Below, piece after piece: positions 19,681 to 28,000 of a stretch of 64,000 bases of DNA. Under the pieces are notes generated by a model that saw nothing but the letters and a program-made list of their open reading frames with translations, was not told where the DNA came from and ran no database searches. The translations under genes were made by a program, and so were the position numbers. Source of the DNA: Fusobacterium varium (GTDB lineage Bacteria; Fusobacteriota; Fusobacteriia; Fusobacteriales; Fusobacteriaceae); contig LR134390.1 of NCBI GenBank assembly GCA_900637705.1, positions 434,001 to 498,000 on the forward strand, read 5' to 3'. Each line of letters begins with the position of its first letter. Positions within the stretch are counted from its first letter, which is position 1.

Positions 19681-19714
19681 AGAGATTATTGTAAATTTAA
19701 AATAGCTCAATTAT

Positions 19715-19756
19715 AAAAAAGCTGACTTGATAGTTTTTCCTCTTGTCAGTTTTTTC
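19715..19756. terminator. Terminator between lipase and AEP-locus genes
   Basis: A-rich CTGAC (19722-19726) and GTCAG (19745-19749) arms are flanked by A6 and T6, with one bulged G. It lies between convergent genes and can work in both directions. Confidence 0.75.
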
Positions 19757-19837
19757 TTTTAAAATAAAAAGGTATAAAATACTAGAAAATTTTTAAAATT
19801 TCTAATAATTTATACCAATATAAAATTCAGTTAATAA

Positions 19838-22060
19838 TTATATTTCTTTTGTTTTTTCAGAAAGGTATCTGCTAGGACTCATTTCTTCTTTCCAGTCAGG
19901 ATCTGAAATATTGAAATTTTTTCCATATATTTCAAGAAGTCTTTTCAAAGAATTTCTTGGAATATAAGTTTCTATTCCCATAAATTTAGTTTCTTTCAAT
20001 GTAGAATTTGAAAGCTTATATGCTGAAATAATTCCATTTTTATCTTCTAAATAGCATATTACTTTATTGTCTTTTCTATCAAAAAGGAAGATTTCTATTT
20101 CAATTCCTTTATATTCATATTTGATATTTTTAAGTCCTTCATTTTTTAAACTTAATGAGGAAATTCTTTTAAATCCTTCATTTTCTATGTCTATTATAAA
20201 TTTAGGAATGAGCTCTTCTTTCATTATTCCAATATCAAAGTTAATATCATGTCCTATAAAGTTATTTTCTCTAATTTTTCCAAGTAATGTCCCAAATTCC
20301 AACCAATATTTTACACCAGTTTTTTGGGAAGTTTTATTTAATATTTCAAGAACTTCTTTCCCAGTTAAAAGTAAATTTTCACCTTGTTTTTCTTTCTTTA
20401 TTGAATCTTTTCTCTTTTTATTATAGCTTCTGTTTCTTATATATTTTGTTGAAAGATCAAAAATTATTTTGAAAAATATATTCACAAGAATAATCATTAC
20501 AGAGATTGCAGCAGCAGCTCCTATATCTCCAGCATCATTTTTACTTATCATCATTACAGAAATAAGCCTTGTTTTTGTTGTATAAAGGAAAATAACTGCT
20601 GAAATAGTTATCATGGAATTTATAAAATAATATGAAAAACTTTCAATAATAGAATCTATAGATAAAGGAATTATAACTTTAAAAATAGTTCTATACCATG
20701 ATACCCCCATTATATTAGATATAGTTTCATATTCACTGTCTAAAGTCTTCAATCTTGCAGTTATAGTTAAAAAAGGTGTTGCAAAGAAATGAACTATGTT
20801 TGCAAGTATAATTATTCCAAAGCTTCCATAGAGAAAATTTAGAATATTATCTTTAGAGTTAAAGAAGAAAATATATGCAAGTCCTATTGTTAAACCAGGA
20901 AGAGCATTGGGAAGTATAGAAAGAAAATATCCTATTTTTCTGATAATAATATATTTTTTTTCTCTTTCAATCATATATGCTGCAAGGAAACATAGAATAG
21001 TTCCAAGTATTGCAGAAAAAATTGAAACAAGAATACTATTGCCAAATATTTTCCAGATACTTTCACCCATTATTGTAAAATTATATGATTTAAAAGATAA
21101 AGTCATATCATAAGGCCATGTTTTTACAAGAGAGGCTAAGATAACTATTATAAAGAAAGAGATTATAACCAAACTTAAAATATAATTAAAAAATTTAAAA
21201 AAGATATCTCTTATTTTATTTTCCTTTATAATATATTTAGTAGACTTTGAATCTATTTTAGAACTCTTACTTTTGATGATTATATCAAATATAAAAGCGA
21301 GAAAAGCAGGAATTATAAGTAGTATTCCAACAGCTGATCCCATAGAGAAATTTTGTTGTCCTATTACCTGTTTAAATATATCAGTAGCAAGAACATTATA
21401 ATTTCCACCAACTACTTTTGGAGCTCCAAAGTCTGTAAAACTTAAAGTAAACCCAGAGAAAAAGCAAGTTATTAGTGTATATTTAATATTGGGAATAGTT
21501 ATTGTAAAAAATTGGTTTATTTTGCTTATTCCCATTATTTCTGCCATTTCATATTTTCTATAATCTTCTGAATCAAAAGCTAGGACAAGCATAAAGAAAA
21601 GCACTGGAAATATAAAAATAGTTTCTGCAAAAACTATTCCCCAGAATCCATATATAGAAATTGAAAGATTAAGAGCTTTTGTTATAATTCCCTGTCTTCC
21701 AAAAAGGTATATAAGTGCAATACCATGTGTCATAGTTGGAGAGAATAAAGGTAAAAGAGCAATTCCTTTTAAAAGAGATTTTCCTCTTATATTACTTCTA
21801 TTTATTCCATATGAAAAAAGAAAAGCAAGAATTATTGTAAAGATAGTTACAGTTATAGAAACTGCTAAACTATTAGTAAGAGAACTTGCTGTAACTGGAC
21901 TGCTAAAATACTCAGCAAAGTTTTTTAAACCTATATAACTACCATTCTTTCCTTGAAAAGCTTTTATAAAAAGACTAAATATAGGAAAAATTATGGAAAT
22001 AACAAGAAAAAGAACTAAAACTAAAGACAGGATTATTTTTATTAATTTATCTTTTTTCAT
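19838..22060 (-). CDS. aepW: Double-length AEP-type ABC permease fused to a LicD-like transferase domain
   Basis: The 740-aa protein has two permease halves of about six spans each (roughly residues 1-275 and 290-550), the arrangement of Fe3+/AEP-type importers. A hydrophilic domain follows from about residue 555. That domain has the LicD signature: EFGTLLG (residues 588-594), then HDINFD with acidic residues at 605 and 609, and near the end EIYGKNF...DPDW. LicD proteins transfer phosphocholine or similar groups from CDP-activated donors onto glycans. The domain is predicted cytoplasmic. No start codon for a separate LicD gene exists at the junction, so the fusion appears real. AGGAG precedes the ATG. 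Confidence 0.85.
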   Translation of the reverse strand: MKKDKLIKIILSLVLVLFLVISIIFPIFSLFIKAFQGKNGSYIGLKNFAEYFSSPVTASSLTNSLAVSITVTIFTIILAFLFSYGINRSNIRGKSLLKGIALLPLFSPTMTHGIALIYLFGRQGIITKALNLSISIYGFWGIVFAETIFIFPVLFFMLVLAFDSEDYRKYEMAEIMGISKINQFFTITIPNIKYTLITCFFSGFTLSFTDFGAPKVVGGNYNVLATDIFKQVIGQQNFSMGSAVGILLIIPAFLAFIFDIIIKSKSSKIDSKSTKYIIKENKIRDIFFKFFNYILSLVIISFFIIVILASLVKTWPYDMTLSFKSYNFTIMGESIWKIFGNSILVSIFSAILGTILCFLAAYMIEREKKYIIIRKIGYFLSILPNALPGLTIGLAYIFFFNSKDNILNFLYGSFGIIILANIVHFFATPFLTITARLKTLDSEYETISNIMGVSWYRTIFKVIIPLSIDSIIESFSYYFINSMITISAVIFLYTTKTRLISVMMISKNDAGDIGAAAAISVMIILVNIFFKIIFDLSTKYIRNRSYNKKRKDSIKKEKQGENLLLTGKEVLEILNKTSQKTGVKYWLEFGTLLGKIRENNFIGHDINFDIGIMKEELIPKFIIDIENEGFKRISSLSLKNEGLKNIKYEYKGIEIEIFLFDRKDNKVICYLEDKNGIISAYKLSNSTLKETKFMGIETYIPRNSLKRLLEIYGKNFNISDPDWKEEMSPSRYLSEKTKEI

Positions 22061-22068
22061 AAAATCTC

Positions 22069-23034
22069 CTAAATACTATTTTTTTCATTTAACTTAATAT
22101 AAAGAGAATCATTGATTTTGAGATTCAGTTTTTCTTTTTCTTTAGATAGTATATCAATATAGATATTATCCCCAAAAAGTTCTAATGTTATTCTATAAAA
22201 AGCACCTCTAAATTCAATGTTTTTAATAGTTCCTCTATGTGCATCTTCTTTTTCTTCTATAAAATATTCTATATCTTCAGGTCTTATAGTATAGATATCA
22301 TTATTTTTATCAGTGATAAAATTTATTTTTCCTATAAAATCAGCCACAAATATATCTTTTGGTTTACTATATACTTCTTCTGGAGTTCCAAATTGAACTA
22401 TTTCTCCACCATTGATAATAGCAATTTTATCTCCCATTGTAAGAGCTTCCTCTTGATCATGAGTTACCATAATTGTAGTTATTTTTAATTTCTGTTGAAT
22501 TTCTCTTATTTCTTTTCTTAAAGATTCTCTTACTTTTGCATCTAGAGCTGAGAGAGGCTCATCAAGTAATAAAATATTAGGTTCAAGAGCCAGAGCTCTA
22601 GCTAATGATACTCTTTGTTGCTGGCCACCACTCATTTCATCGGGATATTTAGAAGTTATGTGATCAAGTCCTACCATTTTAAGGACTTCCATAATTTTGT
22701 TTTTTCTTTGATGTTTATCTTTTATTTTCTTTTTTAATCCGTATTCTATATTTTCAAATACTGTCATATTTGGAAAAAGAGCATATGATTGAAATACCAT
22801 GCTTAAATTTCTTTGTGAAGGTTCCAAAGTAGTTATTTCTTTTCCATTAACCAAGATACTTCCAGAATCAAGTTTTTCAAGTCCAGCTATTATACGAAGC
22901 AAAGTTGTTTTACCACAACCACTTGGTCCTAGAAAACATATAAATTCTCCTTTTTCTATTTCTAGATCAATGCCTTTTAGAACTTCTACTTTATTAAATT
23001 GTTTTTTTACTTTTTTTATAGCTAAATAAGGCAT
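22069..23034 (-). CDS. aepV: AEP-type ABC transporter ATP-binding protein
   Basis: This is a 321-aa ATPase with Walker A GPSGCGKT, Q-loop, signature MSGGQQQR, Walker B ILLLDEPLSALD and switch His in VTHDQEEA. A C-terminal TOBE-like regulatory domain starts with IRPEDIEYF. It powers the fused permease with the lipoprotein SBP. I chose the ATG at 23034 because AAGGAG precedes it; an in-frame ATG at 23052 overlaps the SBP gene. Family members transport spermidine, iron or phosphonates; the phosphonate assignment comes from the neighbouring SBP. Confidence 0.9.
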   Translation of the reverse strand: MPYLAIKKVKKQFNKVEVLKGIDLEIEKGEFICFLGPSGCGKTTLLRIIAGLEKLDSGSILVNGKEITTLEPSQRNLSMVFQSYALFPNMTVFENIEYGLKKKIKDKHQRKNKIMEVLKMVGLDHITSKYPDEMSGGQQQRVSLARALALEPNILLLDEPLSALDAKVRESLRKEIREIQQKLKITTIMVTHDQEEALTMGDKIAIINGGEIVQFGTPEEVYSKPKDIFVADFIGKINFITDKNNDIYTIRPEDIEYFIEEKEDAHRGTIKNIEFRGAFYRITLELFGDNIYIDILSKEKEKLNLKINDSLYIKLNEKNSI

Positions 23035-23035
23035 T

Positions 23036-24055
23036 TTATTCTCCTTTACCATATCTAGTTTCCCATTTTTTAAGTAATCTTTCTCTGTTATCTGAAGCCC
23101 ATTTGAAATCTATTTTAGCCAGTTTTTCTTTAAAGTTTGTTGGATATCCTTCAAGTTTTGTGTTTATACCTTTATATGAAACTAATCCAATATTTTTTGA
23201 ATATTCTTCCATCATTTTTTGTGAAAGTGCCCAATTAATAAAATCAACAGCTTCTGGTTTAATTGTATTTTTATTTACAAGAGCAATTCCTTCCATATCC
23301 CAGCCATATCCTTCACTGGGAAGAATAGTAACTATAGATTCATTAGTTTTTCCAAGTCTTATACTTTCACTGTCCATTCCAACTCCAATTAGTTGTTCTC
23401 CCTGCATAGCCATTTTAACTGGAGCACTTCCAGAATGAGTATATTGAGATATATTTTTGTGTAGTTGATCCATATATTCCCATGCTTTTTCTTCACCCCA
23501 GATACTTATCCAACCTAATATAGTAAGATAACCAGTTCCAGAAGAAGCAGGATTAGGCATAACTATTTCTTTAGAATATTTCTCATCAAGAAGGTCTGTA
23601 TATGAAGCAGGAATAGGTAAATTTTTAGCTGCAAGTTCATATTTATTAGCTGTGATAGCAGAAGTCCAAGCAGTCATCCCTGTCCATTGTGGTTTTTCAC
23701 TAATAGAATCAATATAAGCAGGATCAATATTTGTAAGCCATTCACTTTTTAATTCAGCTAATCTTCCTTGCTTAGCAAGATCAATAAGGTTTATACTTGC
23801 CATGCCCCATAAGACATCAGCAACAGGATTATTTCCTTCAGCAATTACTTTAGCAGCAATAGCTCCTTGAGAATCTCTTATTATATTTAGTTCAACATTT
23901 GGAAAATCTGATTTATACATTTCAATATAATGGTTCAGATATTCCTCTTCAAGACCAGTATAAACATTTAAAACAGTTTTATTTTCTTTACTTCCACATC
24001 CAAAAAGAAATGCAGAAAGAATAAAAAGTATAGAAATTTTAAATAGTTTTTTCAT
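23036..24055 (-). CDS. aepX: 2-aminoethylphosphonate-binding lipoprotein (AepX/PhnS2-like)
   Basis: This 339-aa protein has a lipoprotein signal peptide with the lipobox cysteine at residue 20 (LFGC). Mature blocks closely match the AEP-binding family as I know it: NVYTGLEEEYLNHY, NIIRDSQGAIAAKVIAE, ADVLWGMAS, IVMPNPASSGTGYLTI, ISQYTHSGSAPVKMAMQGE and GWDMEGIALV. It would capture AEP in the periplasm and deliver it to the AepVW importer. Ferric-iron binders share the fold but not this set of motifs. The gene precedes aepV and aepW and follows two nucleotidyltransferase genes in one transcription unit. Confidence 0.85.
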   Translation of the reverse strand: MKKLFKISILFILSAFLFGCGSKENKTVLNVYTGLEEEYLNHYIEMYKSDFPNVELNIIRDSQGAIAAKVIAEGNNPVADVLWGMASINLIDLAKQGRLAELKSEWLTNIDPAYIDSISEKPQWTGMTAWTSAITANKYELAAKNLPIPASYTDLLDEKYSKEIVMPNPASSGTGYLTILGWISIWGEEKAWEYMDQLHKNISQYTHSGSAPVKMAMQGEQLIGVGMDSESIRLGKTNESIVTILPSEGYGWDMEGIALVNKNTIKPEAVDFINWALSQKMMEEYSKNIGLVSYKGINTKLEGYPTNFKEKLAKIDFKWASDNRERLLKKWETRYGKGE

Positions 24056-24057
24056 AA

Positions 24058-24785
24058 TTAATTTTCTCCTTTTTCTAATAGTTTAGGATAAATAGTTTCC
24101 ATCACTCTGTTTAATTGAAATTCATCATCAATTTCAGACCAAATGATACCATCTACTCTTTTACAGTTAATTTTTCTATCTTTTGCTATTTTTTCCATAC
24201 AATATTCATAACCTAATTTGAGATTTTTCTCATCTTCATATTTTTTAAACATAAGTTGACATAATTCATTAGATAGTTTTTGTAATCCTGTAAGTTCTCC
24301 ATATTCTCCTTTAATTTCAAAGAGATTGAAAGTAAGTTTTCCAATTCCATTATCTATTATCTCAAAGTAATAATCATCAGACATCTTTTTATCTTCTGAT
24401 AAAAGAATTGTATCTTTTTCAGGAGTATTTATTAGTATATCAAGACAATTTTTTCATATATAAGATCTCCTTCTAAAAGAAGAATGTCATCATTGCCAAT
24501 TAATTCTTTAGCACAATAGAAACTTCCCATACTGCTTGTATTAGCATAATTATTATTTTTTATTGTTATAATGCTGTTATATTTTTTTTTAAGAGGTTCA
24601 AAAAAATAATCTAGGTGTCCAGTAACCAGTATTATTTTTTTAATACCTGAATCTAATAATTTCTCTATTGATCTTTCAATAAGAGATAACCCATTTATTG
24701 TTAAAAAAGGTTTAGGAATTTCGTCATTGGTTACTCCTCTCAGTCTTGTTCCCATACCTGCCACAAGTATTACAGCTGTTTTCAT
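24058..24785 (-). CDS. LicC/PntC-like cytidylyltransferase (frameshifted)
   Basis: The N-terminus has the canonical nucleotide-binding signature VAGMGTRL...IPKPFLTING and an Asp in LLEGDLIYE typical of LicC and PntC enzymes. Adding one base to the run at 24449-24454 joins LIYEKNCLDIL to the C-terminal half, giving about 242 aa, normal for the family. LicC makes CDP-choline and PntC makes CMP-AEP. Beside an AEP importer and a LicD-like domain, CMP-AEP is the more likely product. The start overlaps the stop of the upstream NTase gene by 4 bases, which shows coupling. Confidence 0.82.
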
Positions 24786-25717
24786 AAATCTTTCTCCTTT
24801 TTAATTAAACTCTTTAATATATTATTCTTTATATATTCATATTGTTTTTGATTATCTATTTCCCCCCATAATTTTTCTTCTGAAGATATACACTTTAAAT
24901 CTGGAAAAATATTTTTATCTAAAAAACTATATTCGTAAAAAAATAATTTATTTTCTATCTGAGTGAATTTATCCAGCATTTTTAAATATGAGTTATATTT
25001 TAATTTACTGATTCCTATAAGCTCCCCTGAAATTTTTTCAAGACTATATTTTCCTTTGGAGATATTTAAAAGTTCTCCATTTTTTATAGTAACATAGAGA
25101 GAATCTTCCTTATTTGAAACAGAAGTATCAATCAGTGTTACATTTTTTTCTTTAGAATTTAATAAAAGTGGAATTAAAGTTTCTTCAAAAACAAGATCTC
25201 CTTCTAAAAGAATAAAGTCTTCTTGTAAATATTTTCTTAAAAGATAAAGAGAGTACATATTTCCTGTAGTTTTATATTTTTTATTTTCTATAATTTTGAT
25301 ATTTTGATATTTTTTTAATAATTTTTTATAAAATTCTGATTTATATCCAGAAGCAATTATTATTTTTTCAATATTGTATTTTGATAAAAGTTTTATTGTT
25401 CTTTCAATGAGTGTGGAATCAAATATCTTAAGAAAGCCTACAGGTTTATCAAAATCCAAAGTTTCTCCAGCAGCTAAGATAACAGCAACTTTTATAGAAT
25501 TTTTGTTGGTTAAAAATTCTTCACCAGAAGGTGTAATGAAGTATTTTATTTTTCTATAGGAGATAATTTCTTTGGTAAGGCAACCATCATTTAAAAGAGA
25601 ATTGATATATTTATTGACAGAACCAAGAGAAATATTTAGATATTCAGATATTTTTCTTTGACTGATTATATTATTTTCATGAATAAGAGATATGATTTTT
25701 CTCTTTATTTGAATCAC
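24782..25717 (-). CDS. Winged-helix protein fused to a divergent nucleotidyltransferase domain
   Basis: Residues 1-65 form a winged helix-turn-helix (QRKISEYLNISLGSVNKYINSLL). Residues 75-311 form a sugar-phosphate nucleotidyltransferase domain with LEGDLVFEETL. The signature loop is degenerate: AAGETLDFDKPVGFLKI replaces the GxGxRL...PK pattern. It may therefore sense ligand rather than catalyse, though activity is possible. It is the first gene of the AEP operon and probably its regulator. The listed GTG start overlaps the AGGAGGTG ribosome-binding site. The codon at ideal spacing is ATA, so the true start is uncertain. Confidence 0.75.
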   Translation of the reverse strand: MIQIKRKIISLIHENNIISQRKISEYLNISLGSVNKYINSLLNDGCLTKEIISYRKIKYFITPSGEEFLTNKNSIKVAVILAAGETLDFDKPVGFLKIFDSTLIERTIKLLSKYNIEKIIIASGYKSEFYKKLLKKYQNIKIIENKKYKTTGNMYSLYLLRKYLQEDFILLEGDLVFEETLIPLLLNSKEKNVTLIDTSVSNKEDSLYVTIKNGELLNISKGKYSLEKISGELIGISKLKYNSYLKMLDKFTQIENKLFFYEYSFLDKNIFPDLKCISSEEKLWGEIDNQKQYEYIKNNILKSLIKKEKDL

Positions 25718-25733
25718 CTCCTAATATTAAAAA

Positions 25734-25773
25734 TGAACGATAATATTTTTACACTGTGAACGATTTTTGTCAA
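25734..25773 (-). promoter_or_regulatory. Promoter and TGAACGAT direct repeats of the AEP operon
   Basis: On the minus strand TTGACA (25768-25773) is followed after 16 bases by TAAAAA (25746-25751). Two copies of ATCGTTCA (plus-strand TGAACGAT at 25734-25741 and 25757-25764) lie 23 bases apart, about two helical turns. One copy is inside the promoter spacer and one downstream of the -10. This fits autorepression by the winged-helix protein. Confidence 0.6.
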
Positions 25774-26002
25774 GAATAAAAAACTTACAATTTTTAATTT
25801 TAAAATTAAAGGTATAAAAAGATAGATAATTATTTTTTTAATATCGAACAAATTATTTAAGAGATAGTGGGAGATAAACCTTAAAAAATAAAAGAAGTAT
25901 GTAAAAAAGTACGAACAAAAAATATTTTTATTTGAAGGTGTTAATTTACATCAAATAATGTTAATATATAAACTGAGAAAAATTTGTCAGGAGGATATTG
26001 TA

Positions 26003-27349
26003 TTGGAAAGTATAAGAACCGTAATTGATTTTGTAAATAACTTGTTGTGGGGTAAAAATATTCTTGTAGTGATGCTTATAGGAACAGCAGTTTATTTTAC
26101 TTTTAAAACAAGGTTTATGCAATTTAGATTATTTGGAGATATAATAAAAATATTAAAAGGAAATGGAGAAGAGAAGAAAGATGGAATAAGTTCTTTAGAA
26201 ACTTTTTTTCTAGGAACAGCATGCAGAGTAGGAGCAGGAAATATTTCTGGAGTTGTAGCAGCAGTATCTATTGGAGGACCAGGAGCCCTTTTTTGGATGT
26301 GGCTTGTAGCTCTACTTGGAGCAGCAACATCTTTTGTTGAATCAAGTCTTGCAGTAATGTATAGAACAAAAATAAAAAAGGGAGTATATCAAGGGGGAAC
26401 TCCTTGGATTATAAAGAATAGACTCAATATGAAATGGTTGGGAGCTATATATGTATTAGCATCTATTATTTGCTATATAGGAGTAATCCAAGTAATGTCG
26501 AACTCTGTAACTGAGTCAGTTGTAAGTGCATATGGTTTTGATTCTAAAATAATAGCTGTGATATTAGCAATTGTAGTTGGTTTGATTATATTTGGAAAAA
26601 GTAAAAAAGATAAAATAATATTAGCACTGAATAAAATAGTTCCTATAATGGCAGTTATGTATCTTTTAGTAGTAATTTATGTTATTATTACTAATATAAC
26701 AGGTATTCCAGCAATGATTGGAAACATATTTTACCAAGCTTTTGGAGGAAAAGAATTTCTAGGAGGAACAGTTGGTGGAATAATTATGCAAGGAGTAAGA
26801 AGAGGATTATTTTCTAATGAAGCAGGAAGTGGAAATTCTAATTATGCAGCAGCAGTAGTTGATATAGAGGAGCCAGCAAAACAAGGAATGGTACAAGCAT
26901 TAGGTGTTTTTGTGGATACACTTGTAATATGTAGTGCTACAGCATTTGTAATTCTTTTAGCAGATACAAAGGTGATAAATGGATTTACAGGAATGACTCT
27001 TTTCCAAGAATCGTTAAAGAGTCATATAGGTTGGATAGGAATACCATTTACTGTGATAGTATTATTTTTCTTTTCTTTGAGTACAATATTAGGAGTTACA
27101 TATTATGGAAAAAATGCTATAAATTTTATAAGTACAAAGCCAGTTATAAAAGAAATATATCATATAATAGTTGTTCTTATGGTATATATTGGTGGAATAG
27201 AACAGAATTTTTTTGTGTGGTCTTTAGCAGATTTTGGATTAGGAATAATGACTGTAATTAATATAATCTGTATTATTCCTATTTCTGGAGAGGCTTTGAA
27301 TGAATTAAAAAAATATGAAATAAAACTTAAAAATAACAAAAGAGCTTAA
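26003..27349 (+). CDS. AGCS-family sodium:alanine/glycine symporter
   Basis: This polytopic protein of 448 aa shows AGCS features: ETFFLGTACRVGAGNISGVVAAVSIGGPGALFWMW, VRRGLFSNEAGSGNSNYAAA and a C-terminal SGEALNELKKYE. It imports a small neutral amino acid with Na+ across the inner membrane. I chose the TTG at 26003 because AGGAGG lies 8 bases before it and the protein then begins at the family's usual position; an upstream in-frame ATG at 25958 lacks a site. It converges on the two-component genes with a shared terminator that overlaps its stop codon. Confidence 0.9.
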   Translation: MESIRTVIDFVNNLLWGKNILVVMLIGTAVYFTFKTRFMQFRLFGDIIKILKGNGEEKKDGISSLETFFLGTACRVGAGNISGVVAAVSIGGPGALFWMWLVALLGAATSFVESSLAVMYRTKIKKGVYQGGTPWIIKNRLNMKWLGAIYVLASIICYIGVIQVMSNSVTESVVSAYGFDSKIIAVILAIVVGLIIFGKSKKDKIILALNKIVPIMAVMYLLVVIYVIITNITGIPAMIGNIFYQAFGGKEFLGGTVGGIIMQGVRRGLFSNEAGSGNSNYAAAVVDIEEPAKQGMVQALGVFVDTLVICSATAFVILLADTKVINGFTGMTLFQESLKSHIGWIGIPFTVIVLFFFSLSTILGVTYYGKNAINFISTKPVIKEIYHIIVVLMVYIGGIEQNFFVWSLADFGLGIMTVINIICIIPISGEALNELKKYEIKLKNNKRA

Positions 27350-27366
27350 GAAGCTCTTTTATTTTT
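27341..27366. terminator. Bidirectional terminator overlapping a stop codon
   Basis: AGAGCTT, AAG, AAGCTCT (27341-27357) contains the TAA stop of the AGCS gene and abuts the end of the convergent response-regulator gene. T-rich sequence follows in the plus direction. Confidence 0.7.
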
Positions 27367-28000
27367 TCCAATAATATTCATTTCTTGGTCTTCCAATTTT
27401 CCCATAAATAATTTTTAAATCAACCATTTTCATTTCTACAAGATAATTCATATATTTGTTTACTGTTTGAGAAGCAAGACCAGTAGCTTCTGATATTTCT
27501 TCAATTGTAATATAAGAATCTATCTGCTTCATTTTATTTTCTATCAATGAAATAGTATTTACACTTATTCCTTTTTTATAGTCACCATATTTTTCTTTTT
27601 TTGTTGTTGAAGTTTCAAAAGAAAGATTTTTTACTTTTTTCTTGTTAAGATGAACATTTACTCTTGAATATAAATCGAGAACTTTGATTGGTTTTATGGC
27701 AAAATCATCAGCTCCAGCAAGAAAAAATTCTTCTGCAATATTTTCCACTCCTTCAATAGTAAGAGCTATAATAGGCACATTTTCGTTCATTTGTCTTATT
27801 AGTTTTACCCCTAGTACTCCATTTATATATGGCATGTGATAATCAATTATTATAATATTAAGTTCTTTAGTACTAACTATTTTTAAGGCTTCTTCTACTG
27901 AAAGCGCTGTGTATACTTCCCAATCTTTCATAAGAAAAAATTCTGAAATAGCAAATATAATATCTTTAGAATCATCTATGATAAGAATTTTATTTTTCAT
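27359..28000 (-). CDS. Response regulator with C-terminal helix-turn-helix (CitB-like)
   Basis: This 213-aa protein has a receiver domain (phosphoacceptor D53 in IIIIDYHMP; acidic DD at 9-10; K104 in IKPIKV) and a C-terminal DNA-binding domain with EEISEATGLASQTVNKYMNYL. The layout resembles CitB/DcuR regulators of transport and fermentation genes. It overlaps the histidine-kinase gene by 11 bases. The pair is divergent from the PGA locus and next to an amino-acid symporter, so either may be its target. Confidence 0.85.
   Translation of the reverse strand: MKNKILIIDDSKDIIFAISEFFLMKDWEVYTALSVEEALKIVSTKELNIIIIDYHMPYINGVLGVKLIRQMNENVPIIALTIEGVENIAEEFFLAGADDFAIKPIKVLDLYSRVNVHLNKKKVKNLSFETSTTKKEKYGDYKKGISVNTISLIENKMKQIDSYITIEEISEATGLASQTVNKYMNYLVEMKMVDLKIIYGKIGRPRNEYYWKK

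Noticed and set aside
23036-24055. Ferric-iron ABC importer
   Set aside because: The ATPase and permease alone would allow it, but the SBP shows AEP-family blocks and the operon holds cytidylyltransferases and a LicD-like domain.
19838-25717. Phosphocholine (lic) locus instead of a phosphonate one
   Set aside because: No LicA kinase or choline permease is present, and the binding protein matches the AEP family. Phosphocholine remains a fallback if the NTase prefers it.
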